Shown piece by piece: positions 17,490-25,484 of a stretch of DNA of 64,000 bases (within the stretch, counting starts at the first letter, position 1; every line of letters begins with the position of its first letter). This DNA comes from Paenibacillus hamazuiensis (GTDB lineage Bacteria > Bacillota > Bacilli > Paenibacillales > NBRC-103111). The notes under the pieces were generated by a model. The model had not been told where the DNA came from. It worked only from the letters and a program-made list of their open reading frames with translations, and ran no database searches. A program made the translations under genes and the position numbers. The stretch is taken from assembly GCF_023276405.1 (NCBI RefSeq), contig NZ_JALRMO010000001.1, positions 6,969,501-7,033,500 on the forward strand. Direction: 5' to 3'.

Positions 17490-19126
17490 AAGTCATACAT
17501 GCCTTTCCGTATCATGGCGTTACCGGTGTGAATCGTTACGTATCAATTCTAAATGAATGTTTACTGGAATTGGTCCCCGATATTGAAATCGTAAATATTA
17601 TTTTTTGCTCCAATAAAGAAACCGTAAAACATAAGAAAATCAATCATCCGAGGATTCGTTACCGATTTATTGAAAGTCAAATGGGTATGAATCTTAATTA
17701 CGATCCAATGTCGGATGTTGTTCCCAATTTAGTGGCGGCGGATTTGTTTGAGCAAATTTTATTAGATGAGAAACCCGATCTTATTAACTTTCAGCATTTG
17801 TCGGATATCGGTGTATCATTAGTCGGATCGGCTAAGGAACTCGGGATTTCTACTATTGTTACCATGCACGATTACTGGGCTATATGTCCTCGAAGCTTTC
17901 TGATTAATTCCGACTTGGAGCTTTGTAACGGCCCCAATTTGGGGTTGAGGTGCGTGAATTGCTTTAACGACTCAAAGAATACAAGATTAGAGGAACTGAC
18001 TCCGTTTGTAGATCGCTATAAATATATAAATGATATCATAGATAAAAAATCAGACTTGGTCATCACTGTATCAGATGCATTAAGGAATCGGTTTGTCGAA
18101 GAAGGCTGGAAGGCGGATAAAGTCGTAACCATTCGTACTTCTTTAGGTGAAGCGATTAAAGAACAGGACCATAAGCCGGAATGCGATCCAAAGGATCAAA
18201 TAACATTCGGATTTATCGGGAATATGTTTGTCCATAAAGGGCCGCATATTTTAATTGAGGCTTTTCAACGATTAAAGACACCGAAAGCCCGATTGATCAT
18301 GTACGGGTCCATTGATCCCCTATACCGTTCAACATTATACGGTCTGGCGGATGGTAATGGAAATATTGAGTTTAGAGGTTCGTATCAAGCGAATGAATTA
18401 GCCGACATCTTCAATGAAATTGATGTACTTGTTGTTCCTACCGTTTGTCCGGAACAACCGCTTGTCATTCTAGAAGCACTTCAGCATAGAACTCCGGTTA
18501 TAGCTTCAAATTTAGGCGGCGTACCCGAAATGGTGAACAATGACTTTGGTGCCCTTTTTGAAGCGGGTCATGTAGAAGAGCTTCAGCGATTGCTTCAAAA
18601 GGTCACCGAGGACCCGGAAATCATTCGATCTTGGATCGATCATATGCCGCGACTACCTTCCGTTGAACATTTTATTTTGAATGTTTTTGAATATTATAGA
18701 AGAATAGTCGGGAGGGCGGATTCGAAGTATAACGTAGATAAGAGCCACTTGGAACTATTAGGACCGCAAGATAAAGGATTCCTCAGAAAGCCGATCATTC
18801 CAAAGCAAATTAGAAGAATTGAGAATTATCTCGACACTTACAGGGAAGCCCAAATAGCTATTTTCGGAACGGGGCAACTGGGGCGGCATGTAGGAAGTTA
18901 TTTGATGAATCGCGGCATGCAGATTATCCACTATATTGATAACGATTCCAATAAATGGGGAAGCGATATCGATGGAATTACCGTAATCTCGCCAAATCAA
19001 ATTTCAGGCGTGTCAGGTTTGAGTATCATACTAGTAGTTTCTGACTGGGAAACGGAAATACTTGATCAATTGAAAAATATAGAAAGCTCCGCAATTAAAA
19101 TAGGATTCTATAGTTACTCAATATAA
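17486..19126 (+). CDS. Family 4 (GT-B) glycosyltransferase with C-terminal Rossmann-like module
   Basis: 546 aa. N-terminal acceptor half starts VIHAFPYHGVTGVNRYVS and holds VTMHDYWAICPRSF; the C-terminal donor half has FGFIGNMFVHKGPHILIEAF and VPTVCPEQPLVILEALQHRTPVI with the E-x7-E signature (about 305-330). An added module at about 450-546 contains AIFGTGQLGRHVGSYLMN and IIHYIDNDSNKWG, similar to modules on the 13292 and 19143 products. It probably adds a sugar in the flagellin glycan, retaining mechanism. Its start overlaps the previous stop codon. Confidence 0.88.
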   Translation: MKVIHAFPYHGVTGVNRYVSILNECLLELVPDIEIVNIIFCSNKETVKHKKINHPRIRYRFIESQMGMNLNYDPMSDVVPNLVAADLFEQILLDEKPDLINFQHLSDIGVSLVGSAKELGISTIVTMHDYWAICPRSFLINSDLELCNGPNLGLRCVNCFNDSKNTRLEELTPFVDRYKYINDIIDKKSDLVITVSDALRNRFVEEGWKADKVVTIRTSLGEAIKEQDHKPECDPKDQITFGFIGNMFVHKGPHILIEAFQRLKTPKARLIMYGSIDPLYRSTLYGLADGNGNIEFRGSYQANELADIFNEIDVLVVPTVCPEQPLVILEALQHRTPVIASNLGGVPEMVNNDFGALFEAGHVEELQRLLQKVTEDPEIIRSWIDHMPRLPSVEHFILNVFEYYRRIVGRADSKYNVDKSHLELLGPQDKGFLRKPIIPKQIRRIENYLDTYREAQIAIFGTGQLGRHVGSYLMNRGMQIIHYIDNDSNKWGSDIDGITVISPNQISGVSGLSIILVVSDWETEILDQLKNIESSAIKIGFYSYSI

Positions 19127-19142
19127 AAAGTGAGGGAAGAGC

Positions 19143-21584
19143 ATGGATTTTGTCCAGGAGTGGAATCAACAGAACAATCAATGGCTTTGGAAAAAAGACC
19201 ACTTCCTAAACAATCTTAGTGAACTCATAACTGGTATTAAAGTGTTAAGTCTAGACGTGTTCGATACCTTATTGTTAAGAACTTGTGAGAAACCGGTTGA
19301 TGTTTTCTACGAACTGGGAGAGCAAGCGAAACGAACCAATTTGATTAGGGCCGGATTAACTGCAAAAGAGTTTCAAGAAATTCGGATATTGGCCGAACGC
19401 AAAGCGAGAAGTAATAAAAAAAATGCTAGTGGCACAGATGAGGTTAATTTAAAAGAAATCTATGAAATGCTTCCTCAAAACGTCGGTGATACCTGGAAGC
19501 TCATGGATCTAGAGATCGAAATAGAAAAAAAATTGTGTTATATCAACCCTCATATTGTCTCTTTAATCAGTTACGCTAAAGGTAATGGGACAAAAATTGC
19601 GCTTCTTTCCGATATGTATCTTTCTGCCGAGCAAATCAGGTCACTCCTTATTTCTTCGGGTATGGACGTATCTGTTATTGATTGCTTATTCGTTTCAAGT
19701 GAAGAAGGCGGCAGTAAAATAAAAGGAACGCTTTATCAAAAACTTTTAGGTTTTTTTTCCGACGAAAAAGCGGAGTCAATTTTACACATTGGCGATAATG
19801 CCGATGCCGACGTACAAGGCGCAAGTGCATCCGGGATTAAATCGCTCCATTATAAAGTAATACCTTCAAATTTTGAGGGAGTTTTTGAGTGGGAGAAAAT
19901 GAGACATCATTCCATCCTTCCTCAAATACAATCCTTACGAAAGTTAGCGGGGGCTGCCTCTGCCGAATACGACAGTGATGATAAATTTTGGTATCGATTT
20001 GGTGCTGAAATTCTAGGTCCTTTTTTGACTGCTTTTTGTGATTGGGTACTTGATATCTGTATAAAGGAACAAAGAACCGCGATATTTCCGTTTATGAGAG
20101 AAGGCATATTGTTATCAAAATTGTTGAAAATCGCCATTCAAGAGCGAAAGTTAAATCTGAGAGTGGAACCTCTATATGTTTCCAGAGAAGCGACTTACTT
20201 AGCTGGAGTAGATCTGTTCGATCAGGATTTCTTTAATCATTTATTTGAACGAAATCACTTTACGGTTTCGGATTTGTTTCGAATGTTACACTTAGATGAT
20301 GACCTTGATGTTCAGGGTTATTCGAAATATGGTCACCTCACTTTAAAAGAAACGGCGAGCACTCCATATTCAGATCAAGTCACTTTAAAACAAAGGCTGG
20401 TTAGTTTTCTTTTAGAGGAAAAGATTCAAAACAAAATATGTAAAACGATTGAAAATAAAAGATATCTTTTGGTTGAATATTTGAAACAAACCTGTTCTTC
20501 TTTTGATCGAATCATGACGGTCGATTTAGGATTCAAAGGTACTATACAAAAATCTATCGAATCTGCATTAGAAAAAACGAAGATTCATTTTGATATATGC
20601 CATGTCTTGGCCATTGGCGGAGAAGAAACCAAACATCATCTATTATCCGGTATGGACATTCGGGGATTTGTCGGCAATAGTGGGGAGAATCAGGACTTAA
20701 TTCGCGCGATCATGAGAAGTCCGGAATTTCTAGAAGAATTGCTTATGGGCGATGTTGGTTCGACTCTCGGTTATATGCAATCCTCTGGATTTATAGAACC
20801 CATATTGGGAGATTTAAAATACGGACCGGATGAGATTAGAAAAAAAACGGTTTGCCAACAAGGAGTACTGGCTTTCCAAGCGTATTGGTACCGGTTGTTG
20901 GAGGGTAAGACCGGTTTAAAAGAACAATTATATAAAGATTGTCGACAATTTGCGAAAATGATTCATAGAGTCATTGATATGCCCACCAGTGAAGAAGCTG
21001 AGAATTTAGGGAATTTAACACATGATGATAATTTTGGTAGCGAGCATGCCAGCCGCATTTGTGAGGATAAAGATTTGGAATTGTTGAATCAGTTGGGAAT
21101 TGAACGGTTCCTGGAGCTGGGTCAGTTTGGTTTTAAAGCTTCGGAGGTATATTGGCCTCAAGGTATTGTGACGCGAAAAGACCCCGCTTTTATTTTTCAA
21201 CAGAATTTAAAACAAAATAGTTCCAGCAGTTATCTTTTCATGATGAGTCACCTTGTTGCAATGATTCGGCAAGCGAATATCAATCAAATCATGATTTACG
21301 GTGCGGGGGAAGTAGGACAATCTTTGCTGAAATTGGCACGCTTGAACCAGATTAAAGTAACCTGTTTTATAGACAGAAAGATGTCTTTGTGGGGGCAATT
21401 GATTGATGGAGTAGAGGTTATCCCTCTAAAAGAAGCCGTCGATCGAGGTTTTAGTGATGTATATGCAGTAGGCTCGCTTTCCTTTATAGAAGATATAGTC
21501 GCGGATATTGAGGCACAGTACCAATGTACGGATGGTTCCCCACGAATATTTAGTCTTGGTTTAGGTAAGGAGATGAAGGGGTGA
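19143..21584 (+). CDS. Large HAD-superfamily protein with C-terminal Rossmann-like module
   Basis: 813 aa. Near residue 37 VLSLDVFDTLLLR carries HAD motif I (D-x-F-D-T); LLSDMYLS (about 155) fits motif II; Lys in GGSKIKGTLY fits motif III; HIGDNADADVQGA (about 217) fits motif IV, so all catalytic HAD residues are present. A long middle part (about 270-700) lacks a family I can name. The end (about 718-805) has MIYGAGEVGQSLLKLA and FIDRKMSLWGQLIDG, the recurrent Rossmann-like module. Such large HAD proteins occur in surface-polysaccharide loci; phosphatase activity on a sugar phosphate or lipid-linked intermediate is inferred. The stop overlaps the GTG of the next gene. Confidence 0.78.
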   Translation: MDFVQEWNQQNNQWLWKKDHFLNNLSELITGIKVLSLDVFDTLLLRTCEKPVDVFYELGEQAKRTNLIRAGLTAKEFQEIRILAERKARSNKKNASGTDEVNLKEIYEMLPQNVGDTWKLMDLEIEIEKKLCYINPHIVSLISYAKGNGTKIALLSDMYLSAEQIRSLLISSGMDVSVIDCLFVSSEEGGSKIKGTLYQKLLGFFSDEKAESILHIGDNADADVQGASASGIKSLHYKVIPSNFEGVFEWEKMRHHSILPQIQSLRKLAGAASAEYDSDDKFWYRFGAEILGPFLTAFCDWVLDICIKEQRTAIFPFMREGILLSKLLKIAIQERKLNLRVEPLYVSREATYLAGVDLFDQDFFNHLFERNHFTVSDLFRMLHLDDDLDVQGYSKYGHLTLKETASTPYSDQVTLKQRLVSFLLEEKIQNKICKTIENKRYLLVEYLKQTCSSFDRIMTVDLGFKGTIQKSIESALEKTKIHFDICHVLAIGGEETKHHLLSGMDIRGFVGNSGENQDLIRAIMRSPEFLEELLMGDVGSTLGYMQSSGFIEPILGDLKYGPDEIRKKTVCQQGVLAFQAYWYRLLEGKTGLKEQLYKDCRQFAKMIHRVIDMPTSEEAENLGNLTHDDNFGSEHASRICEDKDLELLNQLGIERFLELGQFGFKASEVYWPQGIVTRKDPAFIFQQNLKQNSSSSYLFMMSHLVAMIRQANINQIMIYGAGEVGQSLLKLARLNQIKVTCFIDRKMSLWGQLIDGVEVIPLKEAVDRGFSDVYAVGSLSFIEDIVADIEAQYQCTDGSPRIFSLGLGKEMKG

Positions 21585-22480
21585 TCGAACCTCGTGTTAG
21601 CATCGTGATGCTTTGTTGGAATCGCAAGGATGACGTTCGTGAAAGCCTGGAACGAATCCGTGAGATTGAATACGGCAATCTGGAAATAATTGTGGTCGAT
21701 AATGGCTCTACAGATGGTACCTTAGAGATGTTAGATCAACAATTTCAAGAAGTGAAAGTAATACGCATGTACAAAAATATGGGGATTGAAGCCTATAATA
21801 TAGGATTTGAAAATGCATCAGGGGAATATATGATCATCATTGACGATGATTCGTTTCCCGCAAAGGATTCAGTTCGTCTTATGGTCGATAAATTCGAAAA
21901 GGATCCGAGATTAGGTGTTGTTGCTTTCGATGTTAGGAATTTTTATAATTACGATGATGTAAGTAAGATGGAGGAGAACCGGAAGGAAGTTCATTCGCCA
22001 ATAGTGAACAATGATTATTTAATGGCTTTTAATGGCGCAGGAGCGGGGGTACGTAGGTCTGTTTTTAAGTTGGCCGGATATTATCCGGAAGAATTTTTCT
22101 TATACAACAACGAACTGGATGTTTCATTTCGAATATTTGACCTAGGTTACAAAATTGAATCTTTTGCAGAAATTGTAGCATATCATAAGTTTTCGCCGAA
22201 GAACAGATCATCATGGAGGGCACCATATTACTATACGAGGAACGCTTTTTGGATCGTTTGGAAAAATTACCCTGCCGGGACGGCCATCATAAGAACGATT
22301 TCATTAGTTTATAATTGTTTATTCGCTTCTTTGGAACAAAGAACAAACGTTTATATAAAAGCTTGTTTTGATGCTTTTGTGCAATCCAATTGGATCAAAA
22401 ACAAAAGAAAAGCAGTCGGCAGAGAAATTGTAGAAAAACTAAGAGTTCCCTTTGACGTGTTTTTTACGTTTTATCGTTGA
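21581..22480 (+). CDS. Family 2 glycosyltransferase
   Basis: 299-aa GT-A glycosyltransferase of the rhamnosyl/GT2 type: PRVSIVMLCWNRKDDVRESL, EIIVVDNGSTDGTLEML, GEYMIIIDDDSFPAKDS (DDD metal site), FNGAGAGVRRSVFKLAGYY and a catalytic-base region EEFFLYNNELDVSFRI. There is no clear membrane anchor. GTG at 21581 overlaps the previous stop (GTGA), so it is coupled to the HAD gene. Likely adds an internal or capping sugar of the flagellin glycan. Confidence 0.88.
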   Translation: MIEPRVSIVMLCWNRKDDVRESLERIREIEYGNLEIIVVDNGSTDGTLEMLDQQFQEVKVIRMYKNMGIEAYNIGFENASGEYMIIIDDDSFPAKDSVRLMVDKFEKDPRLGVVAFDVRNFYNYDDVSKMEENRKEVHSPIVNNDYLMAFNGAGAGVRRSVFKLAGYYPEEFFLYNNELDVSFRIFDLGYKIESFAEIVAYHKFSPKNRSSWRAPYYYTRNAFWIVWKNYPAGTAIIRTISLVYNCLFASLEQRTNVYIKACFDAFVQSNWIKNKRKAVGREIVEKLRVPFDVFFTFYR

Positions 22481-22499
22481 CAGGAAGGGGATTTACATT

Positions 22500-22985
22500 T
22501 TGAAGGATTTATTAATTATTCGTTCGGCCAGTTTTCAACAATTGGACAAGAATTTACCCTTATTAATGAATGCTTTTCCAGAACATCAATTCCACATGCT
22601 GACTCATGAGCACGGTATCCAGTTGGCCAGAAAATATAAAGTGTTAGAACGGATAATAACTTATCCGCATAAAAAAAGTTTTTCTTTTTGGAGACAAGTT
22701 CCTGAACTGAAAAAAGAAAAATTCGATAGTTTGATTATACCCGTTTCGAATCTAACGGGTGCAGGATTCTTAAATGTCCTGTTATATTCCTTAACAATTT
22801 CTGCGGAACAGCGTTATCTGTGTAATTTAGTAGGTGAACTTAAGTTAATAAGTGCAGGAAACATAGTAGGAATGGGAATCAAGAGCATTGTATTTTCGTT
22901 CATCTCTGTTTTGATTACAGCGTTGGCAGTTGTACCGTTATTGCTCGGATTGCCGTTATTATTAAGGAGATTAGCCAAAAAATAA
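22500..22985 (+). CDS. Small heptosyltransferase-like protein with C-terminal membrane segment
   Basis: 161 aa from TTG 22500 (behind CAGGAAGGGG, 22481-22490), giving KDLLIIRSASFQQLDKNL. The start resembles the N-terminal Rossmann half of heptosyltransferase-like (GT9) proteins, but only the first half is present; the C-terminal 40 residues are very hydrophobic (IVFSFISVLITALAVVPLLL) and likely membrane-inserted. The head of the mosaic protein at 15816 has the same layout. It may be a small membrane-anchored partner or a truncated enzyme. It is the last AT-rich gene before the composition shifts at glf. Confidence 0.6.
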   Translation: MKDLLIIRSASFQQLDKNLPLLMNAFPEHQFHMLTHEHGIQLARKYKVLERIITYPHKKSFSFWRQVPELKKEKFDSLIIPVSNLTGAGFLNVLLYSLTISAEQRYLCNLVGELKLISAGNIVGMGIKSIVFSFISVLITALAVVPLLLGLPLLLRRLAKK

Positions 22986-23000
22986 ACCGGAGGTCCCTTT

Positions 23001-24173
23001 ATGTTCGACTATATCATCGTAGGCGCGGGTTATTCCGGTGCCGTTATGGCGGAACGGATCGCGAACGAACTGAACAAGAAAGTGCTCATCATTGAGAAGC
23101 GGCGCCATATCGGCGGTAACGCATACGATCGGTATGACGAAGCGGGAGTCCTCATTCATCAATATGGACCTCATATTTTTCACACAAGAGTAAAATATGT
23201 GTGGGACTACTTGTCTCAATTTACGGAATGGCAATTGTACCACCATCATGTGCTCGGAAGCATCGACGGCCGTAAAGTGCCGATTCCTTTCAACCTGAAT
23301 ACGCTGCATGCTTTGCTGCCGGGCGAACTCGCGGGCAAGCTGGAAAGCAAACTTGTTCAGACGTTCGGCTATAATGTAAAAGTGCCGATATTGAAGCTGC
23401 GCGAGACGGACGACGATGATCTGAAATGGCTGGCGGAGTATGTATATGAGAAAGTATTTTTGAATTATACGTCCAAACAGTGGGGAATGAAGCCGGAGGA
23501 GCTCGATCCGATGGTGACGGGACGAGTTCCTGTATATGTCTCCAGAGATGATCGGTATTTTCAGGATGCCTACCAAGGTATGCCTCTGAAGGGGTACACG
23601 GCAATGTTCGAGAAGATGCTGGACCATCCGAACATTAAGGTCATGCTGAATACCGATTACAAGGAAGTTATTTCAACGGATTGGCACAGCAAGAGTGTGA
23701 GGTTGTTTGGCGTCCCTTTTGAAGGCAAGCTGATTTTTACCGGGAAAATTGACGAGTTATTTGATTACGAATATGGTGAGTTGCCGTACCGGTCCCTGCG
23801 GTTTCAGTTTGAGACGCTGCATCAAGACAGGTTTCAGGATGTCGGGACCGTGAATTACCCGAATGAGTATGATTTTACCCGGATTACGGAATTCAAGCAT
23901 TTAACCGGACAGAAACACGAGTACACCTCTATTGTCAGGGAATACCCACAGGAGTACTTGAAGGATGTGGAAGGAAAGAATATTCCTTATTATCCGATTC
24001 CACGTCCGGAAAATCAGGAGCGATACGAAAAATACCGCGATAAGGCCAAACAGTTCGATCAGCTTGTGCTGCTGGGCAGATTAGCCGAGTATAAGTACTA
24101 TGACATGGATGCATGCGTGGCCCGGGCGCTGAGGTTGTTTGACGAAAAAATCAAAGGTGGAGCGAACGAATGA
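23001..24173 (+). CDS. glf: UDP-galactopyranose mutase
   Basis: Flavoenzyme converting UDP-galactopyranose to UDP-galactofuranose. 390 aa, with the FAD-binding start FDYIIVGAGYSGAVMAERI, the IEKRRHIGGNAYD segment, YGPHIFHTRVKYVWDYL, NYTSKQWGMKPEEL, ISTDW and the C-terminal GRLAEYKYYDMDACVARAL, which are hallmarks of Glf. ATG 23001 follows GGAGG at 22989-22993. It implies that a furanose sugar (or a related mutase reaction) is part of the glycan. Base composition rises in GC from here on compared with 6.5-23 kb, suggesting a different origin. The stop overlaps the next gene. Confidence 0.95.
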   Translation: MFDYIIVGAGYSGAVMAERIANELNKKVLIIEKRRHIGGNAYDRYDEAGVLIHQYGPHIFHTRVKYVWDYLSQFTEWQLYHHHVLGSIDGRKVPIPFNLNTLHALLPGELAGKLESKLVQTFGYNVKVPILKLRETDDDDLKWLAEYVYEKVFLNYTSKQWGMKPEELDPMVTGRVPVYVSRDDRYFQDAYQGMPLKGYTAMFEKMLDHPNIKVMLNTDYKEVISTDWHSKSVRLFGVPFEGKLIFTGKIDELFDYEYGELPYRSLRFQFETLHQDRFQDVGTVNYPNEYDFTRITEFKHLTGQKHEYTSIVREYPQEYLKDVEGKNIPYYPIPRPENQERYEKYRDKAKQFDQLVLLGRLAEYKYYDMDACVARALRLFDEKIKGGANE

Positions 24174-24892
24174 AGATCATTTTAATCATTCAAGCTCGAA
24201 TGGGTTCGACCCGTCTGCCGGGCAAAATTTTAAGGCCGCTTGGATCGACGGTCGTTCTTGATTACGATGTAACACGGTGCAGGCAAATCGATCATGTACA
24301 GGAAGTGATCGTGGCTACATCGGCGCTTGAGCAAGATCAGGCCATTGTGGATTGGTGCCGGGAACACGGGGTGACTTGCTTCCGCGGTTCGGAGGACGAT
24401 GTGCTTGCGCGTTATTACGAATGTGCGAAACCATATGACCCGGATTATGTCATTCGGGTGACGAGTGATTGTCCGTTTATTGACTACCACTTGGGAAGCA
24501 AGGTCGTTCAAACGATGCTGGACAACCCGGCCGATATCGTACTTTTGGACGGTCAGCTGCCGCGGGGGCTAGCCATCGAAATGGTGTCCTTCCAAGCGCT
24601 TGAGTACATGTACGTCCATGGGCATGAGAACCGGCACCGCGAGCATGTGACTTATTACGCTTATGAATTTCCGGAACCATTTAAAGCGGTCCATTGCCAG
24701 GTTCCGGAGTCGATGCGGCATCCGGAGCTGCGAATCACGCTGGATACGCCTGAGGATTATGAGCTGCTCCAAACGATCGCTGATCATTTTCAAGACAAGC
24801 TGGTGCCCTCCCAAGAGGTAGTACGTTATTTGCTGGCCAATCCCGAAGTAGCGGCTATTAATGCCCATATTCAACAAAAACCCGTTGTTTAG
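24170..24892 (+). CDS. spsF: SpsF/PseF-type cytidylyltransferase
   Basis: 240 aa, likely activates a sugar acid as its CMP derivative. The nucleotidyltransferase start KIILIIQARMGSTRLPGKIL, VIVATSALEQDQAIVDWC, FRGSEDDVLARYYE and VIRVTSDCPFIDY are characteristic of the SpsF/PseF-like cytidylyltransferase family. In the B. subtilis sps and in pseudaminic acid loci the gene neighbours a NeuB/PseI-type synthase, here at 28071. It overlaps glf by 4 bp and is followed by a GNAT acetyltransferase. Specific assignment to CMP-pseudaminic acid is inferred from the companion genes. Confidence 0.85.
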   Translation: MKIILIIQARMGSTRLPGKILRPLGSTVVLDYDVTRCRQIDHVQEVIVATSALEQDQAIVDWCREHGVTCFRGSEDDVLARYYECAKPYDPDYVIRVTSDCPFIDYHLGSKVVQTMLDNPADIVLLDGQLPRGLAIEMVSFQALEYMYVHGHENRHREHVTYYAYEFPEPFKAVHCQVPESMRHPELRITLDTPEDYELLQTIADHFQDKLVPSQEVVRYLLANPEVAAINAHIQQKPVV

Positions 24893-24908
24893 ACAGGAGT
24901 CCTTTTCT

Positions 24909-25484
24909 ATGAAATATCGCTGCCTACAAAAACCCGCCTACCGTTTCGGAGACTATGAGGCGGTTTCTTTGCGAGAGCAAGACATCATGTCCATCAAGCA
25001 GTGGAGAAACGAACAGATGGCTGTTTTGCGCCAAAATAAGGTGTTGACAGACGAGGATCAGCGGAATTACTATCAGCATGTCGTCCTTCCAACCTTTGAT
25101 CAGGAGCAGCCGCGGATCATTTTGTTCAGTTTTCTATATCGGGGCGAATGTATAGGTTATGGCGGTTTAACCAATAATGAATGGATTTGCCAGAGAGCGG
25201 AAATCTCGTTTCTGTTAAATACGGCTCGCACAACGGATCGTGCCGGTTACCGAAACGATTTTACCGCTTTTCTCACGTTAATGAAGAAAGTGGCATTTGA
25301 AGACCTTCACTTTAACCGGCTTTTTACCGAAACATATGATATAAGACCTCATCATGTACAGATTCTTGAGGATAACGGTTTTGTGTACGAAGGCCGGATG
25401 CGACAGCATGCGGTGGTTGACGGCCGATTTGTGGACTCGTTATTACATGGGTGTCTAAAGGAGTTTTATGATGCTAACCGGTAA
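24909..25484 (+). CDS. GNAT-family N-acetyltransferase (PseH-like role)
   Basis: 191 aa starting at ATG 24909 behind AGGAG (24894-24898); the frame is open further upstream into spsF but lacks a better site. GNAT features: AVSLREQDIMSIKQWRN, the acetyl-CoA region AEISFLLNTARTT.. and the C-terminal HVQILEDNGFVYEGRMRQHA typical of sugar amine acetyltransferases such as PseH/SpsD. In the pseudaminic pathway such an enzyme acetylates the 4-amino group of the PseC product. An exact acceptor cannot be read from sequence. The 3' end overlaps the next gene. Confidence 0.8.
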   Translation: MKYRCLQKPAYRFGDYEAVSLREQDIMSIKQWRNEQMAVLRQNKVLTDEDQRNYYQHVVLPTFDQEQPRIILFSFLYRGECIGYGGLTNNEWICQRAEISFLLNTARTTDRAGYRNDFTAFLTLMKKVAFEDLHFNRLFTETYDIRPHHVQILEDNGFVYEGRMRQHAVVDGRFVDSLLHGCLKEFYDANR

